A DNA stretch of 64,000 nt from an uncultured Alphaproteobacteria bacterium (GTDB lineage Bacteria > Pseudomonadota > Alphaproteobacteria > RF32 > CAG-239), in NCBI GenBank assembly GCA_910577205.1, contig CAJTMA010000005.1, positions 22,031 through 86,030 of the forward strand, written 5' to 3'. The position numbers were made by a program, and so were the translations under genes. Below are positions 34,605 through 43,942 of the stretch, in pieces. Within the stretch, counting starts at the first letter, position 1, and the number at the start of each line of letters is the position of its first letter. The notes beneath the pieces are model-generated. The model had not been told where the DNA came from. It made no database searches and was given only the letters and a program-made list of their open reading frames with translations.

Positions 34605-35843
34605 ATGATTAATTACACGATAAAACATCTGCATCAGGACATAAAACAGCTCTTAATCCACGGTGGCCGCCGCATGGATTGGACACCCCATTATTATCAG
34701 GAGCTTAAGGATTACATTTTTGCAGATATGGCCAGGCTTAACAAATTGTGTAATCAAAACGGAAACAAATCTTTTGCCTTGTGTGTTAATGACTTTCTGA
34801 TAACTGACAACAAAGGCCATAAAAAATTCAATTCTGCCAAGTTTAACCAATTGTGCCAAATTAACTTTGGACCGGCATACCAATCACGCCTTCATAAAAT
34901 GCATTTATCCAATCCGGCGCAAAAATTCCAATCATTTAAGAAAGGCCAAGGCGGATATTGTTTTACATCATCCGATTATCAACACACTGTTATCGTATAT
35001 GGCATTTCCGGCCTCAACCTGATTGAAGCCATAACAACACCTTACCACGAATACGGTCATACCTTAGATTTCCAATACAGCTTATTGGAAAAAACAAGTG
35101 CTTATCAAAATTACAAGCTGAATGCAAAAAATTATCAAAAAAATCCATCGGACAGCCAATCCCAACATCTTGCCAAACAATATTATAAAGAATGGACAAT
35201 GTTGCAGGAAAGCCTCGCTGACTGTTTTGCATACAGCTGTTTAGCTCTTAAAGAACCTGAAAATCCTGAAATATATCAACGCGGCATTTATAACATGGCC
35301 GTCAAATTCCGCAATGTGGTTGAAAATAAACATAGTCCGCTTTATTGCGGATATACCGCCGTCCGCACAATGCTGAATAAAATTCAACGGGATTACCGCT
35401 GTCAAAATATGAAAAAATATTATTTGAAAGACGGTTCGATTAACTTTCTGTCTTTAGCGCAAACCTGCGCCAAGGTTGTCAAGGAACAAGGCTATAACCA
35501 CAACAACTACCAAACATTAATCACTTATCCTCTGCAAAAATCCCCTGAAGAAATTAACCTGAAACCAGAGCAATACGACCAATGGCACTATGACTATCTG
35601 GATGCTCAAATGGCCATCCGCCAAAATCGCAATCCCAATCCCTATTACAGATTACTCTATGGCATAGGACAGGAAATAATTTCAAATCCCGACAAACAGT
35701 CAATTTTAACATTGCTGGACAAATATGACATCCCAGCATTCCATAATTGTTTCAACGAATACAGAAGCATTATTCTTCGACAGGAGAGACCTCGCCATTC
35801 TCCAAACATCGCCAAATTATTGAAACAAAAAAGCCGGAAATAA
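34605..35843 (+). CDS. putative zinc metallopeptidase, 412 aa orphan
   Basis: A candidate HExxH site is present: P-Y-H-E-Y-G-H-T-L-D-F near residue 148, and about 50 residues on E-S-L-A-D-C-F-A-Y gives the E-x-x-A-D third ligand typical of gluzincins. No signal peptide, no membrane helices; the C-terminus is basic (K-L-L-K-Q-K-S-R-K). Nothing else was recognised. It has its own near-consensus promoter and lies opposite to the surrounding lpx genes, flanked by dispersed repeats. Its 3' end overlaps a minus-strand terminator. An inactive or specialised protease cannot be excluded. Confidence 0.72.
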   Translation: MINYTIKHLHQDIKQLLIHGGRRMDWTPHYYQELKDYIFADMARLNKLCNQNGNKSFALCVNDFLITDNKGHKKFNSAKFNQLCQINFGPAYQSRLHKMHLSNPAQKFQSFKKGQGGYCFTSSDYQHTVIVYGISGLNLIEAITTPYHEYGHTLDFQYSLLEKTSAYQNYKLNAKNYQKNPSDSQSQHLAKQYYKEWTMLQESLADCFAYSCLALKEPENPEIYQRGIYNMAVKFRNVVENKHSPLYCGYTAVRTMLNKIQRDYRCQNMKKYYLKDGSINFLSLAQTCAKVVKEQGYNHNNYQTLITYPLQKSPEEINLKPEQYDQWHYDYLDAQMAIRQNRNPNPYYRLLYGIGQEIISNPDKQSILTLLDKYDIPAFHNCFNEYRSIILRQERPRHSPNIAKLLKQKSRK

Positions 35844-35851
35844 TCCGGCTT
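35826..35851 (-). terminator. terminator for the pyrH-fabZ operon
   Basis: AAGCCGGA and TCCGGCTT with a 5-base loop; read on the minus strand the stem is followed by TTTTTTG. It overlaps the last codons of the convergent gene ending at 35843. Confidence 0.6.
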
Positions 35852-35855
35852 AAAA

Positions 35856-35869
35856 TAAAATTGCTCTAG
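35856..35869. repeat. fragment of repeat family B
   Basis: TAAAATTGCTCTAG is identical to the right end of the element at 32058-32136. Only this end remains. Confidence 0.5.
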
Positions 35870-35892
35870 TTACCAGCCAAACATCTCATTCC

Positions 35893-36000
35893 GAATAGAA
35901 TGATAAAGGCCTGTGCTGCGAAGTTATTTTTGAGCGACGTGTACTTCTGGCTACACGAGCGATAAAATGACAAGCATGACAGGCTTTTTGCATTCTATTC
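35893..36000. repeat. palindromic repeat family A, second locus
   Basis: 108 bases bounded by GAATAGAATG and its exact complement CATTCTATTC. The interior (ATAAAGGCCTGTGCTGCGA, TTTTTGAGCGACGTGTAC, CTACACGAGCGATAAAA, AGCATGACAGGC) matches the complete copy at 13875-13978, but the outer arms differ between the two loci while remaining self-complementary. The right arm contains the last codon and the stop of fabZ. Confidence 0.8.
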
Positions 36001-36444
36001 TACGATCATGGCTGTAAACTCAGCCTCAGATACAACAACACCGTCAACCATCGATTGACCTTTGAAAACAAAGATGTTGCGGCGTTCTTTGATTTTTTCA
36101 ACGTGCATACGCAGCTGATCACCCGGCTTAACCGGTTTGCGGAATTTAACACCGTCAATAGACATGAAAAGCACGCTGCGTTTTTTATCACCAAAATCGC
36201 CTTTTCCGGCAACAACGATAGCACCTGCAGTCTGCGCCATTGCTTCAATCTGCAGAACACCCGGCATAACCGGATTTCCGGGGAAATGACCTTGGAAAAA
36301 TTCTTCATTCATGGTAACGTTTTTGATACCGACACCTTTCTCACCGGGAACTTCAACTTCCAAACGATCTACCAGCAAAAACGGATAACGGTGCGGCAGC
36401 ATCTGCATAATTTCTTCAATATGATAAACTTTAGTTTCAGACAT
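35995..36444 (-). CDS. fabZ: 3-hydroxyacyl-ACP dehydratase FabZ
   Basis: 149 residues, hot-dog fold. L-P-H-R-Y-P-F-L-L-V-D-R with the catalytic His near residue 18 and F-P-G-N-P-V-M-P-G-V-L-Q-I-E-A-M-A-Q with the catalytic Glu. It dehydrates 3-hydroxyacyl-ACP in fatty acid elongation; it competes with LpxA and LpxD for 3-hydroxyacyl-ACP and is typically encoded with them. It is the last gene of the pyrH-to-fabZ run; a repeat element begins within its last codons. Confidence 0.96.
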   Translation of the reverse strand: MSETKVYHIEEIMQMLPHRYPFLLVDRLEVEVPGEKGVGIKNVTMNEEFFQGHFPGNPVMPGVLQIEAMAQTAGAIVVAGKGDFGDKKRSVLFMSIDGVKFRKPVKPGDQLRMHVEKIKERRNIFVFKGQSMVDGVVVSEAEFTAMIVE

Positions 36445-36472
36445 TATTTTTCCTTTTAGTTATTAGATAAAT

Positions 36473-37486
36473 TTATTTTTTAAGCATTTTCTGCAAAGTT
36501 GCAACTTGACGCATAAAATCTTTAATAGGAATTGCAGGATAACCCATCATAATCGCCCCGGGTTCAACATCTTTAATCAAACCGGATTGAGCACCAATCT
36601 GCGCACCACTGCCGATTGTCAAATGATCAGCAAAACCTGTTTGCCCGCCACAAACAACATAATCTCCGAAAGTACAGCTTCCGGCGATACCGGTTTGAGC
36701 AACCACCACACATCCCCTGCCAAGCTTGTCATTATGAGCGACTTGAACCAGATTATCAATCCGGCAGCCGTCACCGATAACCGTATCATCCAAAGCCCCG
36801 CGGTCGACACAAGCATTAGCGCCGATTTCAACATCATTACCGATAATCACCCGTCCCACCTGCGGAATACGTTGGTGCTTACCATTCATAACCTGAAAAC
36901 CAAAACCATCTTGTCCGATTCGCGCACCGGCATAAATATAGCAGTCATTACCCATAATTGTGTAGGAAACTGATGCATTAGCGCCAATACGGCAATTATC
37001 GCCTATCTGGCAGCCGTCAGCAATAACAACCCCGGCTTCAATCTGGCAATGGCTGCCGATTCTGACCTTTTCACCGATAACCGCATATTCGCCGACAAAT
37101 GTATCTTCACCAATAATCGCCGAAGGGTGAATTTTTGCTGTGGAAGCAATATTTCCCCGCGGCGTTTTTTCCGCATACATCGCCTGCATTAATTTCAAAA
37201 ATGCGACTTTCGGATTTGCGGCAATCAGTTTAATGACACCAGCCGGAACAAAAGCCTCCAGCTCGGCAGTGGTAACACAGGCCGTTGCCTTAATTTCCGC
37301 AGCTTTTTCTTTGGCCTTCTTATCATAGAAGAAACAAATTTCATCGGCCCCGGCTTTGAGCATAGCAGCAACTTCTTTAACTTCAGTCTGAGCTTTACTT
37401 TTATCCGCCAATTGCGCCTCACAGATTTCTTCAATCCGTTGCAAAGTAAAAGGCCCGTTGTTGATATAAAACTGCGTATCAGCCAT
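36473..37486 (-). CDS. lpxD: UDP-3-O-(3-hydroxyacyl)glucosamine N-acyltransferase
   Basis: 337 residues. An N-terminal uridine-binding domain (about 100 residues) is followed by left-handed beta-helix hexapeptides (I-H-P-S-A-I-I-G-E-D-T-F-V-G), the catalytic His in V-Q-V-A-H-N-D near residue 240, and a C-terminal helix ending L-Q-K-M-L-K-K. It adds the N-linked 3-OH acyl chain in the third step of lipid A synthesis. It is 15 bases downstream of bamA. Confidence 0.96.
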   Translation of the reverse strand: MADTQFYINNGPFTLQRIEEICEAQLADKSKAQTEVKEVAAMLKAGADEICFFYDKKAKEKAAEIKATACVTTAELEAFVPAGVIKLIAANPKVAFLKLMQAMYAEKTPRGNIASTAKIHPSAIIGEDTFVGEYAVIGEKVRIGSHCQIEAGVVIADGCQIGDNCRIGANASVSYTIMGNDCYIYAGARIGQDGFGFQVMNGKHQRIPQVGRVIIGNDVEIGANACVDRGALDDTVIGDGCRIDNLVQVAHNDKLGRGCVVVAQTGIAGSCTFGDYVVCGGQTGFADHLTIGSGAQIGAQSGLIKDVEPGAIMMGYPAIPIKDFMRQVATLQKMLKK

Positions 37487-37501
37487 ACCAGCTCCTTTCT
37501 G

Positions 37502-39766
37502 TTATAATCTGGAACCGAAATTCAGACGAAAGACTTCTGTTTCATCATAATCTTCCTTAACAATCGGGAAGGCTAAGTCAACATCAATCTGCCCCATCGG
37601 CGACTGCCATTGGAAACCGAAACCGGCTGCCACACGCGGCGTATCAGAGTAATCAACATAATCTTTGTTGATATTATCCGGTTTGCCCAGCATACCCATA
37701 TCCACAAAGGTGCGACCACGAACACCGACTTCATCCAAGCCAATCGGGAATGACATTTCCGCACCGGAATAAATCATCCAGTTACCGCCAAGCGCATCTT
37801 TGGTAAATTTATCACGAGCACCAATACCGGCAAATTCAAAACCGCGTAAAGTAGAACCACCGAGATAATAACGATTCGACAAACGAACATCCTGATGGTT
37901 ATAACCGGTAATATACCCGCCGTTAAAGAACAGTTTGAAAGTATAGTAATCAGCAAGCGTGAAATATTTGTATGCCTTACCATCAAACTTCAAATATTTC
38001 TCATCCCCGCCCAAACCGGCAACATCATTGCCAAATGACAGATAGTAGCCTTCCTTCGGATTAATAGCGCTGTCACGCTTGTCATAAACCAAAGTCTGAC
38101 CGATTGAAGAGTTAGAATATTTTCCTTCTTCTTCCTTAATGTAGATAGAAGCCGTATTGTCAACATTACTGATTTTATCTTCTTTTAAGGTATAACGAAC
38201 ATACTGCGCCAAATCATCTGTGTAATTCCACCCCAAACGCAAACGGCCGCCAGTCGATTCGCTGTCATAAGACCCTTCATCCTGATAGTCTTCTTCCGTA
38301 CGGAATAAATCGACACCGGCACTCAACCGACGTCCCATAAAATATGGTTCGGTAAAGCTCAAATCATATTCGGAAGTACGTTGAGAAATTCCGACATCGG
38401 CACTAAGCTTCTGTCCTTTACCCTGGAAGTTGTTTTCCACAACACCGGCTCTGAACAATGCACCGTTGACCGTCGAATAACCAACACCGACATTAAACGC
38501 CCCGGTCGATTTTTCTTCAACATTAACATTAATATCGGCTTTACTGTCATCTTCTGGATTCGGTTCCGTCTGAATATCAACTTTACTAAAGTAATTCAAA
38601 TTTTCAACGTTGCGGCGCGAAGCTCTGATTTTGGCAGCATTAAAGGCATCGCCCTCATCAATACGGAATTCACGGCGGATAACCTCATCTTCAGTCCGTG
38701 TGTTGCCGGTAATATTAATCCGGTCGACAAACACACGCTGCCCCTCGTCAATATCAAAAACCACATCCAATTTGCCATTTGCCGTTTTACGCAAATCCGG
38801 CGTTACATCAACAAAGGCAAAACCTTTTTTGCCCAATTCTTCGGTAATGGCAAAAACTGACTTTTCAGTCAAATCGGCATTATACCAATCGCCTTTTTCA
38901 ATCAGTATCTCATCATACAAAGGCGCGGTATCCACATCTCTGATAGCGGAATTAATCACAATATTTTCCACTTCATAACGCGGGCCTTCATCCAAAACAT
39001 AAGTCACCACAAACGATTTTTTATCTGGGCTCAACTCAGCAATTGCCGAAATAACTCTGAAATCGGCATAACCGCGTTTCAAATAAAAGCGGCGCAGCAA
39101 CTCCTTATCATAGTTTGTCTTTTCGGGATCATAGTTTTCAGCGGAAGAAAACAAACGATACCAGCGGCTTTCCTTACTCATAATTTCAGACTGCAAATCA
39201 TCATCCGAATAATGGGTATTGCCAACAAAATTAACTTTGCTGATAGCAGCTTCCGGCCCTTCGCTGATTTCATAAACCAAATCGACACGGTTCTGGTCGC
39301 GTTTAATAATCTTCGGCTCAACGGCAGTGGCATAACGGCCGGAACGTTTGTAGACTTCCAGAATACGCTGAACATCTTCCTGAACTTTGGCAATATTATA
39401 AATAGACCCGGATTTTAACTGAACTTCGGATTCGAGCAAAGCATCATCGATTTTATCGTTGCCGTCAAAAACCCGCTTATTAATAATCGGATTCTCCACC
39501 AGCTTGATAACTAACAGCCCATCGCCGCGGCGGTCAAAATTGACATCGGCAAACAACCCTGTTTCAAACAAACGCTTCAGCGAAGCATTGAGGTAATCGG
39601 AGGAAACATTGCTGTTTTTGTTGATGTTCAAATAGGACAGAACCGTTTCGGTTTCCACCCGCTGCAAACCGTCAACTTCAATATCCCTGACATAAATTTC
39701 CGCAGCTTCAACCTGATAAGATAACATCAGGCCAAGACTCAAAGCTGTTAAACTAATTTTTCTCAT
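37502..39766 (-). CDS. bamA: outer membrane protein assembly factor BamA
   Basis: 754 residues. Signal peptide (M-R-K-I-S-L-T-A-L-S-L-G-L-M-L-S-Y-Q-V-E-A-A-E), then five POTRA repeats (residues about 24-400, with I-x-V-D-G-L-Q-R-V and I-N-I-T-G-N-T-R-T), and a 16-strand barrel with Y-Y-L-G-G-S-T-L-R-G-F near residue 640. It folds and inserts beta-barrel proteins into the outer membrane. The C-terminus is F-R-L-N-F-G-S-R-L, ending in Leu rather than the common aromatic residue. It sits between rseP and lpxD, as expected. Confidence 0.97.
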   Translation of the reverse strand: MRKISLTALSLGLMLSYQVEAAEIYVRDIEVDGLQRVETETVLSYLNINKNSNVSSDYLNASLKRLFETGLFADVNFDRRGDGLLVIKLVENPIINKRVFDGNDKIDDALLESEVQLKSGSIYNIAKVQEDVQRILEVYKRSGRYATAVEPKIIKRDQNRVDLVYEISEGPEAAISKVNFVGNTHYSDDDLQSEIMSKESRWYRLFSSAENYDPEKTNYDKELLRRFYLKRGYADFRVISAIAELSPDKKSFVVTYVLDEGPRYEVENIVINSAIRDVDTAPLYDEILIEKGDWYNADLTEKSVFAITEELGKKGFAFVDVTPDLRKTANGKLDVVFDIDEGQRVFVDRINITGNTRTEDEVIRREFRIDEGDAFNAAKIRASRRNVENLNYFSKVDIQTEPNPEDDSKADINVNVEEKSTGAFNVGVGYSTVNGALFRAGVVENNFQGKGQKLSADVGISQRTSEYDLSFTEPYFMGRRLSAGVDLFRTEEDYQDEGSYDSESTGGRLRLGWNYTDDLAQYVRYTLKEDKISNVDNTASIYIKEEEGKYSNSSIGQTLVYDKRDSAINPKEGYYLSFGNDVAGLGGDEKYLKFDGKAYKYFTLADYYTFKLFFNGGYITGYNHQDVRLSNRYYLGGSTLRGFEFAGIGARDKFTKDALGGNWMIYSGAEMSFPIGLDEVGVRGRTFVDMGMLGKPDNINKDYVDYSDTPRVAAGFGFQWQSPMGQIDVDLAFPIVKEDYDETEVFRLNFGSRL

Positions 39767-39791
39767 AAGTTAAAATCCTCAAAAAGTCTAA

Positions 39792-40925
39792 TTAGGCGAA
39801 CCATCTGTGAAATAAGCGCACCATATCATTCCAGGTTGCAAATACCATTAAAGCAATTATTAAACTAAAACCGACTTTAAATAAAGTCTCTTTCAACCTG
39901 TTGTTGATTTCTTTTCCGGTCACTATCTCAATCAAATAAAGAACAACGTGCCCGCCATCCAAAACCGGAATAGGAAAGAGGTTAATCAGCCCCAGATTAA
40001 TGGACAGCAAACACATAAAGACCACAAAATCCAGCCAGCTGCTCTGTTTTGAAATATCGCCGGACATTTCGGCAATCCGAACAATACCGCCTAATTCTTC
40101 GCCACTGCGTTTACCGGTAATCATCTGCCCCACGCCGCGCAATGTTGCCTCGGTCACACTCCAGGTTTCCAACAAAGCTTCTTTTACCGCGCCGACCAAA
40201 GACAGCTTCTCCTGTTCAACCTCAATCGCATTAACTGACTTAACGCCAAGCATCGGACGTTTGGAAGTCTTGCCGTCAAACTCCTGAACTTCAATTTCTT
40301 TCAGCGGAAAAGTCAATGTCATTTCTTTGCCGTCACGCAGCAACTCAATCGTTGCCTGCCCCTCGGTAATCAAATCGACTTCCTTGCGGATATCTTCAAA
40401 ATGCGTCACTTTATTGCCGTTAATCGTCAAAATCCGGTCATTAGGAATAATTCCGGCCGAAGCAGCCGCACTATCCGGGAACACTTCCCCGACAACCGGC
40501 GGAAAAGCAATCTTGCCGACAAAAAAGAAAATTGCCGTAAACACAATAACCGCAAACAGATAGTTAGCCCCCGGTCCTGCCAAAACAATAGCCAGCTTTT
40601 TAAATGGATTTTGATAAGGGAAAGCAACCTTTTTCTGCTCTTCGCTTAACTCGGAAGCCTTGTCATCAGCCGTTGATGATGATGCATCTGCATCTCCCAG
40701 AAACTGGCAATAACCGCCCAAAGGAACAGCCGAAATTTTCCATTCTGTCCCTCGCTTGTCCTTTCTGCTCCATAACGTTTTGCCGAAACCAATAGAAAAA
40801 GTTTCGACCTGAACACCGCACAATCTGGCAACAATAAAATGCCCGAATTCATGCACAAACACCAAAATCCCTAATAAAACAACAAAGGGAACTACATAAT
40901 ACAGCGTATTAATCAACCACTCCAT
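39792..40925 (-). CDS. rseP: site-2 zinc metalloprotease RseP
   Basis: 377 residues. V-H-E-F-G-H-F near residue 26 is the zinc site within the first membrane helix, one PDZ domain lies in the middle (N-D-R-I-L-T-I-N-G near 140), and N-L-F-P-I-P-V-L-D-G-G-H near 320 gives the third ligand. It cleaves membrane-embedded anti-sigma factors and signal-peptide remnants. It is 11 bases downstream of cdsA; in most relatives dxr lies between these two, so dxr has been lost or moved. Confidence 0.95.
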   Translation of the reverse strand: MEWLINTLYYVVPFVVLLGILVFVHEFGHFIVARLCGVQVETFSIGFGKTLWSRKDKRGTEWKISAVPLGGYCQFLGDADASSSTADDKASELSEEQKKVAFPYQNPFKKLAIVLAGPGANYLFAVIVFTAIFFFVGKIAFPPVVGEVFPDSAAASAGIIPNDRILTINGNKVTHFEDIRKEVDLITEGQATIELLRDGKEMTLTFPLKEIEVQEFDGKTSKRPMLGVKSVNAIEVEQEKLSLVGAVKEALLETWSVTEATLRGVGQMITGKRSGEELGGIVRIAEMSGDISKQSSWLDFVVFMCLLSINLGLINLFPIPVLDGGHVVLYLIEIVTGKEINNRLKETLFKVGFSLIIALMVFATWNDMVRLFHRWFA

Positions 40926-40936
40926 GATTTCTTTCC

Positions 40937-41725
40937 TTATAATAATCCTAAGCCATATTTAAACAATAAGGCGACTAACGGCGCTGCAAAAATCAGTCCG
41001 TCAATCCGGTCAAAAATCCCGCCGTGTCCCGGGATTAAATTACTGGAATCTTTCAATCCCAAATATCTCTTAATAGAGGATTCCACTAAATCGCCGATTT
41101 GCTCGACAACCGCAATAATCATCCCCAGCAAAGCAAAAGCCACATAAGCTTCGCGACTGCCCAGCCAATAAGAATAAGCAACACTTACGGCCGCGGCAAA
41201 AACCATTCCGCCCAAGAGGCCTGACCAGGTTTTGTTGGGGCTGATTTTAGGCGCCAGTTTCGGACCTTTAAGATTGCACCCCACCAGATAACCACCGGTA
41301 TCAACACTCCAAATAACCAGGATAAACCATAAAGTTGTCAGCGCCCCCGCCATATTAAACAGCCAAATCAGCGAACCGATTCCCAAAGTGATATAAGGAA
41401 CGCCAAGCGTCAACAAACGGCGATGGTTTTCATTGGCTGCTTTCAACCAAACCAGAAGCGTCACCGCCACGGCAACCAAAGCGATAACAGTCGCATCCGT
41501 TGTCAAAACCGCCAGAGATAACGGCACCAGATACATCACGCTGTAAACGGAAGCCTTGGCATTCGGTATCATATTAGCCCATTCCCAAGCCAACAAAGCG
41601 CCGCCGGTCAAAGCCAAAAGATTAATCATCGGCGAACCGCTGTAAACCGCCCATAAGACCAATGGCGCTAAAACCAGCGAAGTAAGCACTCTTTTCATAA
41701 TTGCCGAAGCCTTAGACTTTTCCAT
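40937..41725 (-). CDS. cdsA: phosphatidate cytidylyltransferase
   Basis: 262 residues from the ATG at 41725, preceded by GGGAGAG; this start overlaps uppS by 14 bases. About eight membrane helices and the CDP-diglyceride synthetase signature S-S-I-K-R-Y-L-G-L-K-D-S-S-N, then I-P-G-H-G-G-I-F-D-R-I-D-G at the C-terminus. It converts phosphatidic acid and CTP to CDP-diacylglycerol, the precursor of all phospholipids. Confidence 0.95.
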   Translation of the reverse strand: MEKSKASAIMKRVLTSLVLAPLVLWAVYSGSPMINLLALTGGALLAWEWANMIPNAKASVYSVMYLVPLSLAVLTTDATVIALVAVAVTLLVWLKAANENHRRLLTLGVPYITLGIGSLIWLFNMAGALTTLWFILVIWSVDTGGYLVGCNLKGPKLAPKISPNKTWSGLLGGMVFAAAVSVAYSYWLGSREAYVAFALLGMIIAVVEQIGDLVESSIKRYLGLKDSSNLIPGHGGIFDRIDGLIFAAPLVALLFKYGLGLL

Positions 41726-42422
41726 ATCTTCTCTCCCTGGTTTTAAAGTCATTAATAATATCGGTCAGTTCATTTTTATTGAAATCCGGCCAAAAAGTCG
41801 GCGTAAAATAAAATTCGGTATAAGCAAGCTGCCATAACAGGTAATTGCTGAGCCGCTGCTCGCCGCTGGTACGGATAAGCAAATCCGGATCGGGAATATC
41901 TTTGGTGTAAAGCATATCGGAAAACAGTTTGACATCGATATCCTCAACAGACATATCGCCTTTTTGAACCAAAGCCGCAGCTTTTTTGGCAGCATTGACA
42001 ATTTCCTGCCGAGAACCATAGCTTAATGCAATACACAGCGTCAAACCGTCATTAACCGCCGTTTCTGCTTCCAGCTTCTCCATTGCTGCCACAATATCGG
42101 CATCCAGCATATCTCTCTCGCCGATAAAACGGATGCGGACATTATTTTTCCGCAACTCCTGCAAGTCTGTTTTAAGATACTGCCGCAGCAACCCCATCAA
42201 AGTCGAAACTTCTTCCGGGCTGCGTTGCCAGTTCTCTGTCGAGAAAGCATATAAGGTCAAAAAACGGATTCCGGCCTCACCGGCTGCCCGGGTAATTTCT
42301 TTAACCGTTTCCGCACCTTTTTTATGCCCGAACGAACGCGGCAAACCGCGTTTGGCCGCCCAACGTCCGTTGCCGTCCATGATAATCGCAATATGCGTTA
42401 AACTATTGTCTTCCTTAGTCAA
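41712..42422 (-). CDS. uppS: undecaprenyl diphosphate synthase
   Basis: 236 residues, cis-prenyltransferase. I-A-I-I-M-D-G-N-G-R-W-A-A-K-R-G holds the catalytic Asp near residue 15. S-T-E-N-W-x-R near 64 and L-L-I-R-T-S-G-E-Q-R-L-S-N-Y-L-L near 190 complete the family motifs. It makes the C55 lipid carrier for peptidoglycan and O-antigen, also used by the Gtr-type enzymes in this window. It is translationally linked to cdsA. Confidence 0.97.
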   Translation of the reverse strand: MTKEDNSLTHIAIIMDGNGRWAAKRGLPRSFGHKKGAETVKEITRAAGEAGIRFLTLYAFSTENWQRSPEEVSTLMGLLRQYLKTDLQELRKNNVRIRFIGERDMLDADIVAAMEKLEAETAVNDGLTLCIALSYGSRQEIVNAAKKAAALVQKGDMSVEDIDVKLFSDMLYTKDIPDPDLLIRTSGEQRLSNYLLWQLAYTEFYFTPTFWPDFNKNELTDIINDFKTRERRYGKV

Positions 42423-42467
42423 AACAAAAACCTTAATTACACGTCACTTACTCAGGACTGCCTCAAA

Positions 42468-43031
42468 TTAGACTTGCAAAATATCTTTTTCTTTAGCGGC
42501 CAACATTTCTTCAATCTTCTTGATTGATTCATCTGTCAGTTTCTGCACTTCATTTTCAAATCTTTTTTCTTCATCTTCAGAAATCAGATTGTCTTTTTTC
42601 AATTTTTTGACATCATCCAAAGCATCCCGGCGGATATTGCGGATAGCCACCTTATTCTGCTCGGCATATTTGCCGGCAATTTTAACCAACTCTTTACGGC
42701 GTTCTTCGCTCAGCGGCGGAATAGGAATACGGATAAGTTGCCCGTCAGAAGCCGGATTCAGCCCCAAATCGGATTCGCGCAAAGCCTTATCTACGGCTTT
42801 AGCCAAACCGCGATCCCAGATACTGATTGATAAAGTTCTCGGATCAGGAACGCTGACCGTACCAACCTGTGACAAAGGGGTCATTGAGCCGTATGCTTCA
42901 ACCATAATCCCATCCAACAGACTGACATGAGCACGCCCGGCGCGCAAACCACCAAAATCAGCTTTCAGGGTTTCAATGGTTTTATCCATACGGGTTTTGC
43001 TGTCACTCTTAATTTCATTAAAATCAGCCAT
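42468..43031 (-). CDS. frr: ribosome recycling factor
   Basis: 187 residues. The helical domain I has L-R-A-G-R-A-H-V-S-L-L-D-G near residue 30 and R-R-K-E-L-V-K near 120; I-R-R-D-A-L-D-D-V-K-K follows. It splits post-termination ribosomes together with EF-G. Its start lies 2 bases after the pyrH stop, the universal pyrH-frr pairing. Confidence 0.97.
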   Translation of the reverse strand: MADFNEIKSDSKTRMDKTIETLKADFGGLRAGRAHVSLLDGIMVEAYGSMTPLSQVGTVSVPDPRTLSISIWDRGLAKAVDKALRESDLGLNPASDGQLIRIPIPPLSEERRKELVKIAGKYAEQNKVAIRNIRRDALDDVKKLKKDNLISEDEEKRFENEVQKLTDESIKKIEEMLAAKEKDILQV

Positions 43032-43033
43032 AT

Positions 43034-43753
43034 TTATACCTCTTGTTTAACGATTGTAAAATTTCCTTTGCCGGAAACGGCATCGGCCAAAGCCTGTTCG
43101 CTGCTCTGCGCAAAAACAATGATCGGAATATTATTCTCTCTTGCCAAAGCTACCGCCGTCGTATCCATCACTTTCAGCTGGCGGTTAATAACCTCGTCAT
43201 AACTGACGGCTTCATAACGTTTGGCATCGGCATTTTGCCGCGGATCGCTGTCATACACGCCATCCACCTGCGTCGCCTTAAGCAAAGCGTCGCATTGCAT
43301 TTCGGAAGCGCGGAGCGCCGCACCGGTATCTGTTGTAAAATAAGGATTGCCCGTGCCGCCGGCAAAAATGATAATCCGATTCTTTTCCAAATGGCGTAAA
43401 GCCCGGCGATAAACGTAATTCTCACAAACATCGGGAATTTGAATGCCGGACATCACCCGCACCGGAACACCCTGTTTCTCCAAAGCATCTTGTAAAGCCA
43501 GCGCATTCATCACCGTTGCCAACATACCAAGCTGGTCAGCCACCGTACGGTTCATGCCGTTGACAGCTTCCCTAGCCCCGCGGAAAATATTGCCGCCGCC
43601 AACCACCAGGCAGATTTGCACGCCGCTGTCATACACTTCTTTAATCTGCGCCGACAAGGAACGAATAACCTCGGCAGACATACCGAAGCCCTTATCTCCC
43701 ATCAGCCCTTCGCCGGAAAGTTTGAGTAAAATTCGTTTATAGATTGGTTTCAT
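43034..43753 (-). CDS. pyrH: uridylate kinase
   Basis: 239 residues. R-I-L-L-K-L-S-G-E-G-L-M-G and V-V-G-G-G-N-I-F-R-G near residue 55, plus F-A-G-G-T-G-N-P-Y-F-T-T-D-T and A-L-L-K-A-T-Q-V-D-G-V-Y mark the bacterial amino-acid-kinase-fold UMP kinase. It phosphorylates UMP to UDP. rpsB and tsf, which normally precede it, are absent; a divergent plsY gene lies upstream, so pyrH is the first gene of this eight-gene unit. Confidence 0.97.
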   Translation of the reverse strand: MKPIYKRILLKLSGEGLMGDKGFGMSAEVIRSLSAQIKEVYDSGVQICLVVGGGNIFRGAREAVNGMNRTVADQLGMLATVMNALALQDALEKQGVPVRVMSGIQIPDVCENYVYRRALRHLEKNRIIIFAGGTGNPYFTTDTGAALRASEMQCDALLKATQVDGVYDSDPRQNADAKRYEAVSYDEVINRQLKVMDTTAVALARENNIPIIVFAQSSEQALADAVSGKGNFTIVKQEV

Positions 43754-43942
43754 TACCTTTCTCGCCTTTATAAGCAGTTTTTCCCATATTAACTATTTTT
43801 GTGCGCTTGTCACCTATAAATTTAAGCTTTTATGCAGAAATTATTTACCGCTCCATGCACACCTTATAAAAATAAGGTTGAAAAATAGTTACGATACGTT
43901 TAACAATAAGTGCAGTTTTAACAATCATATAGGCCTTTTAAT

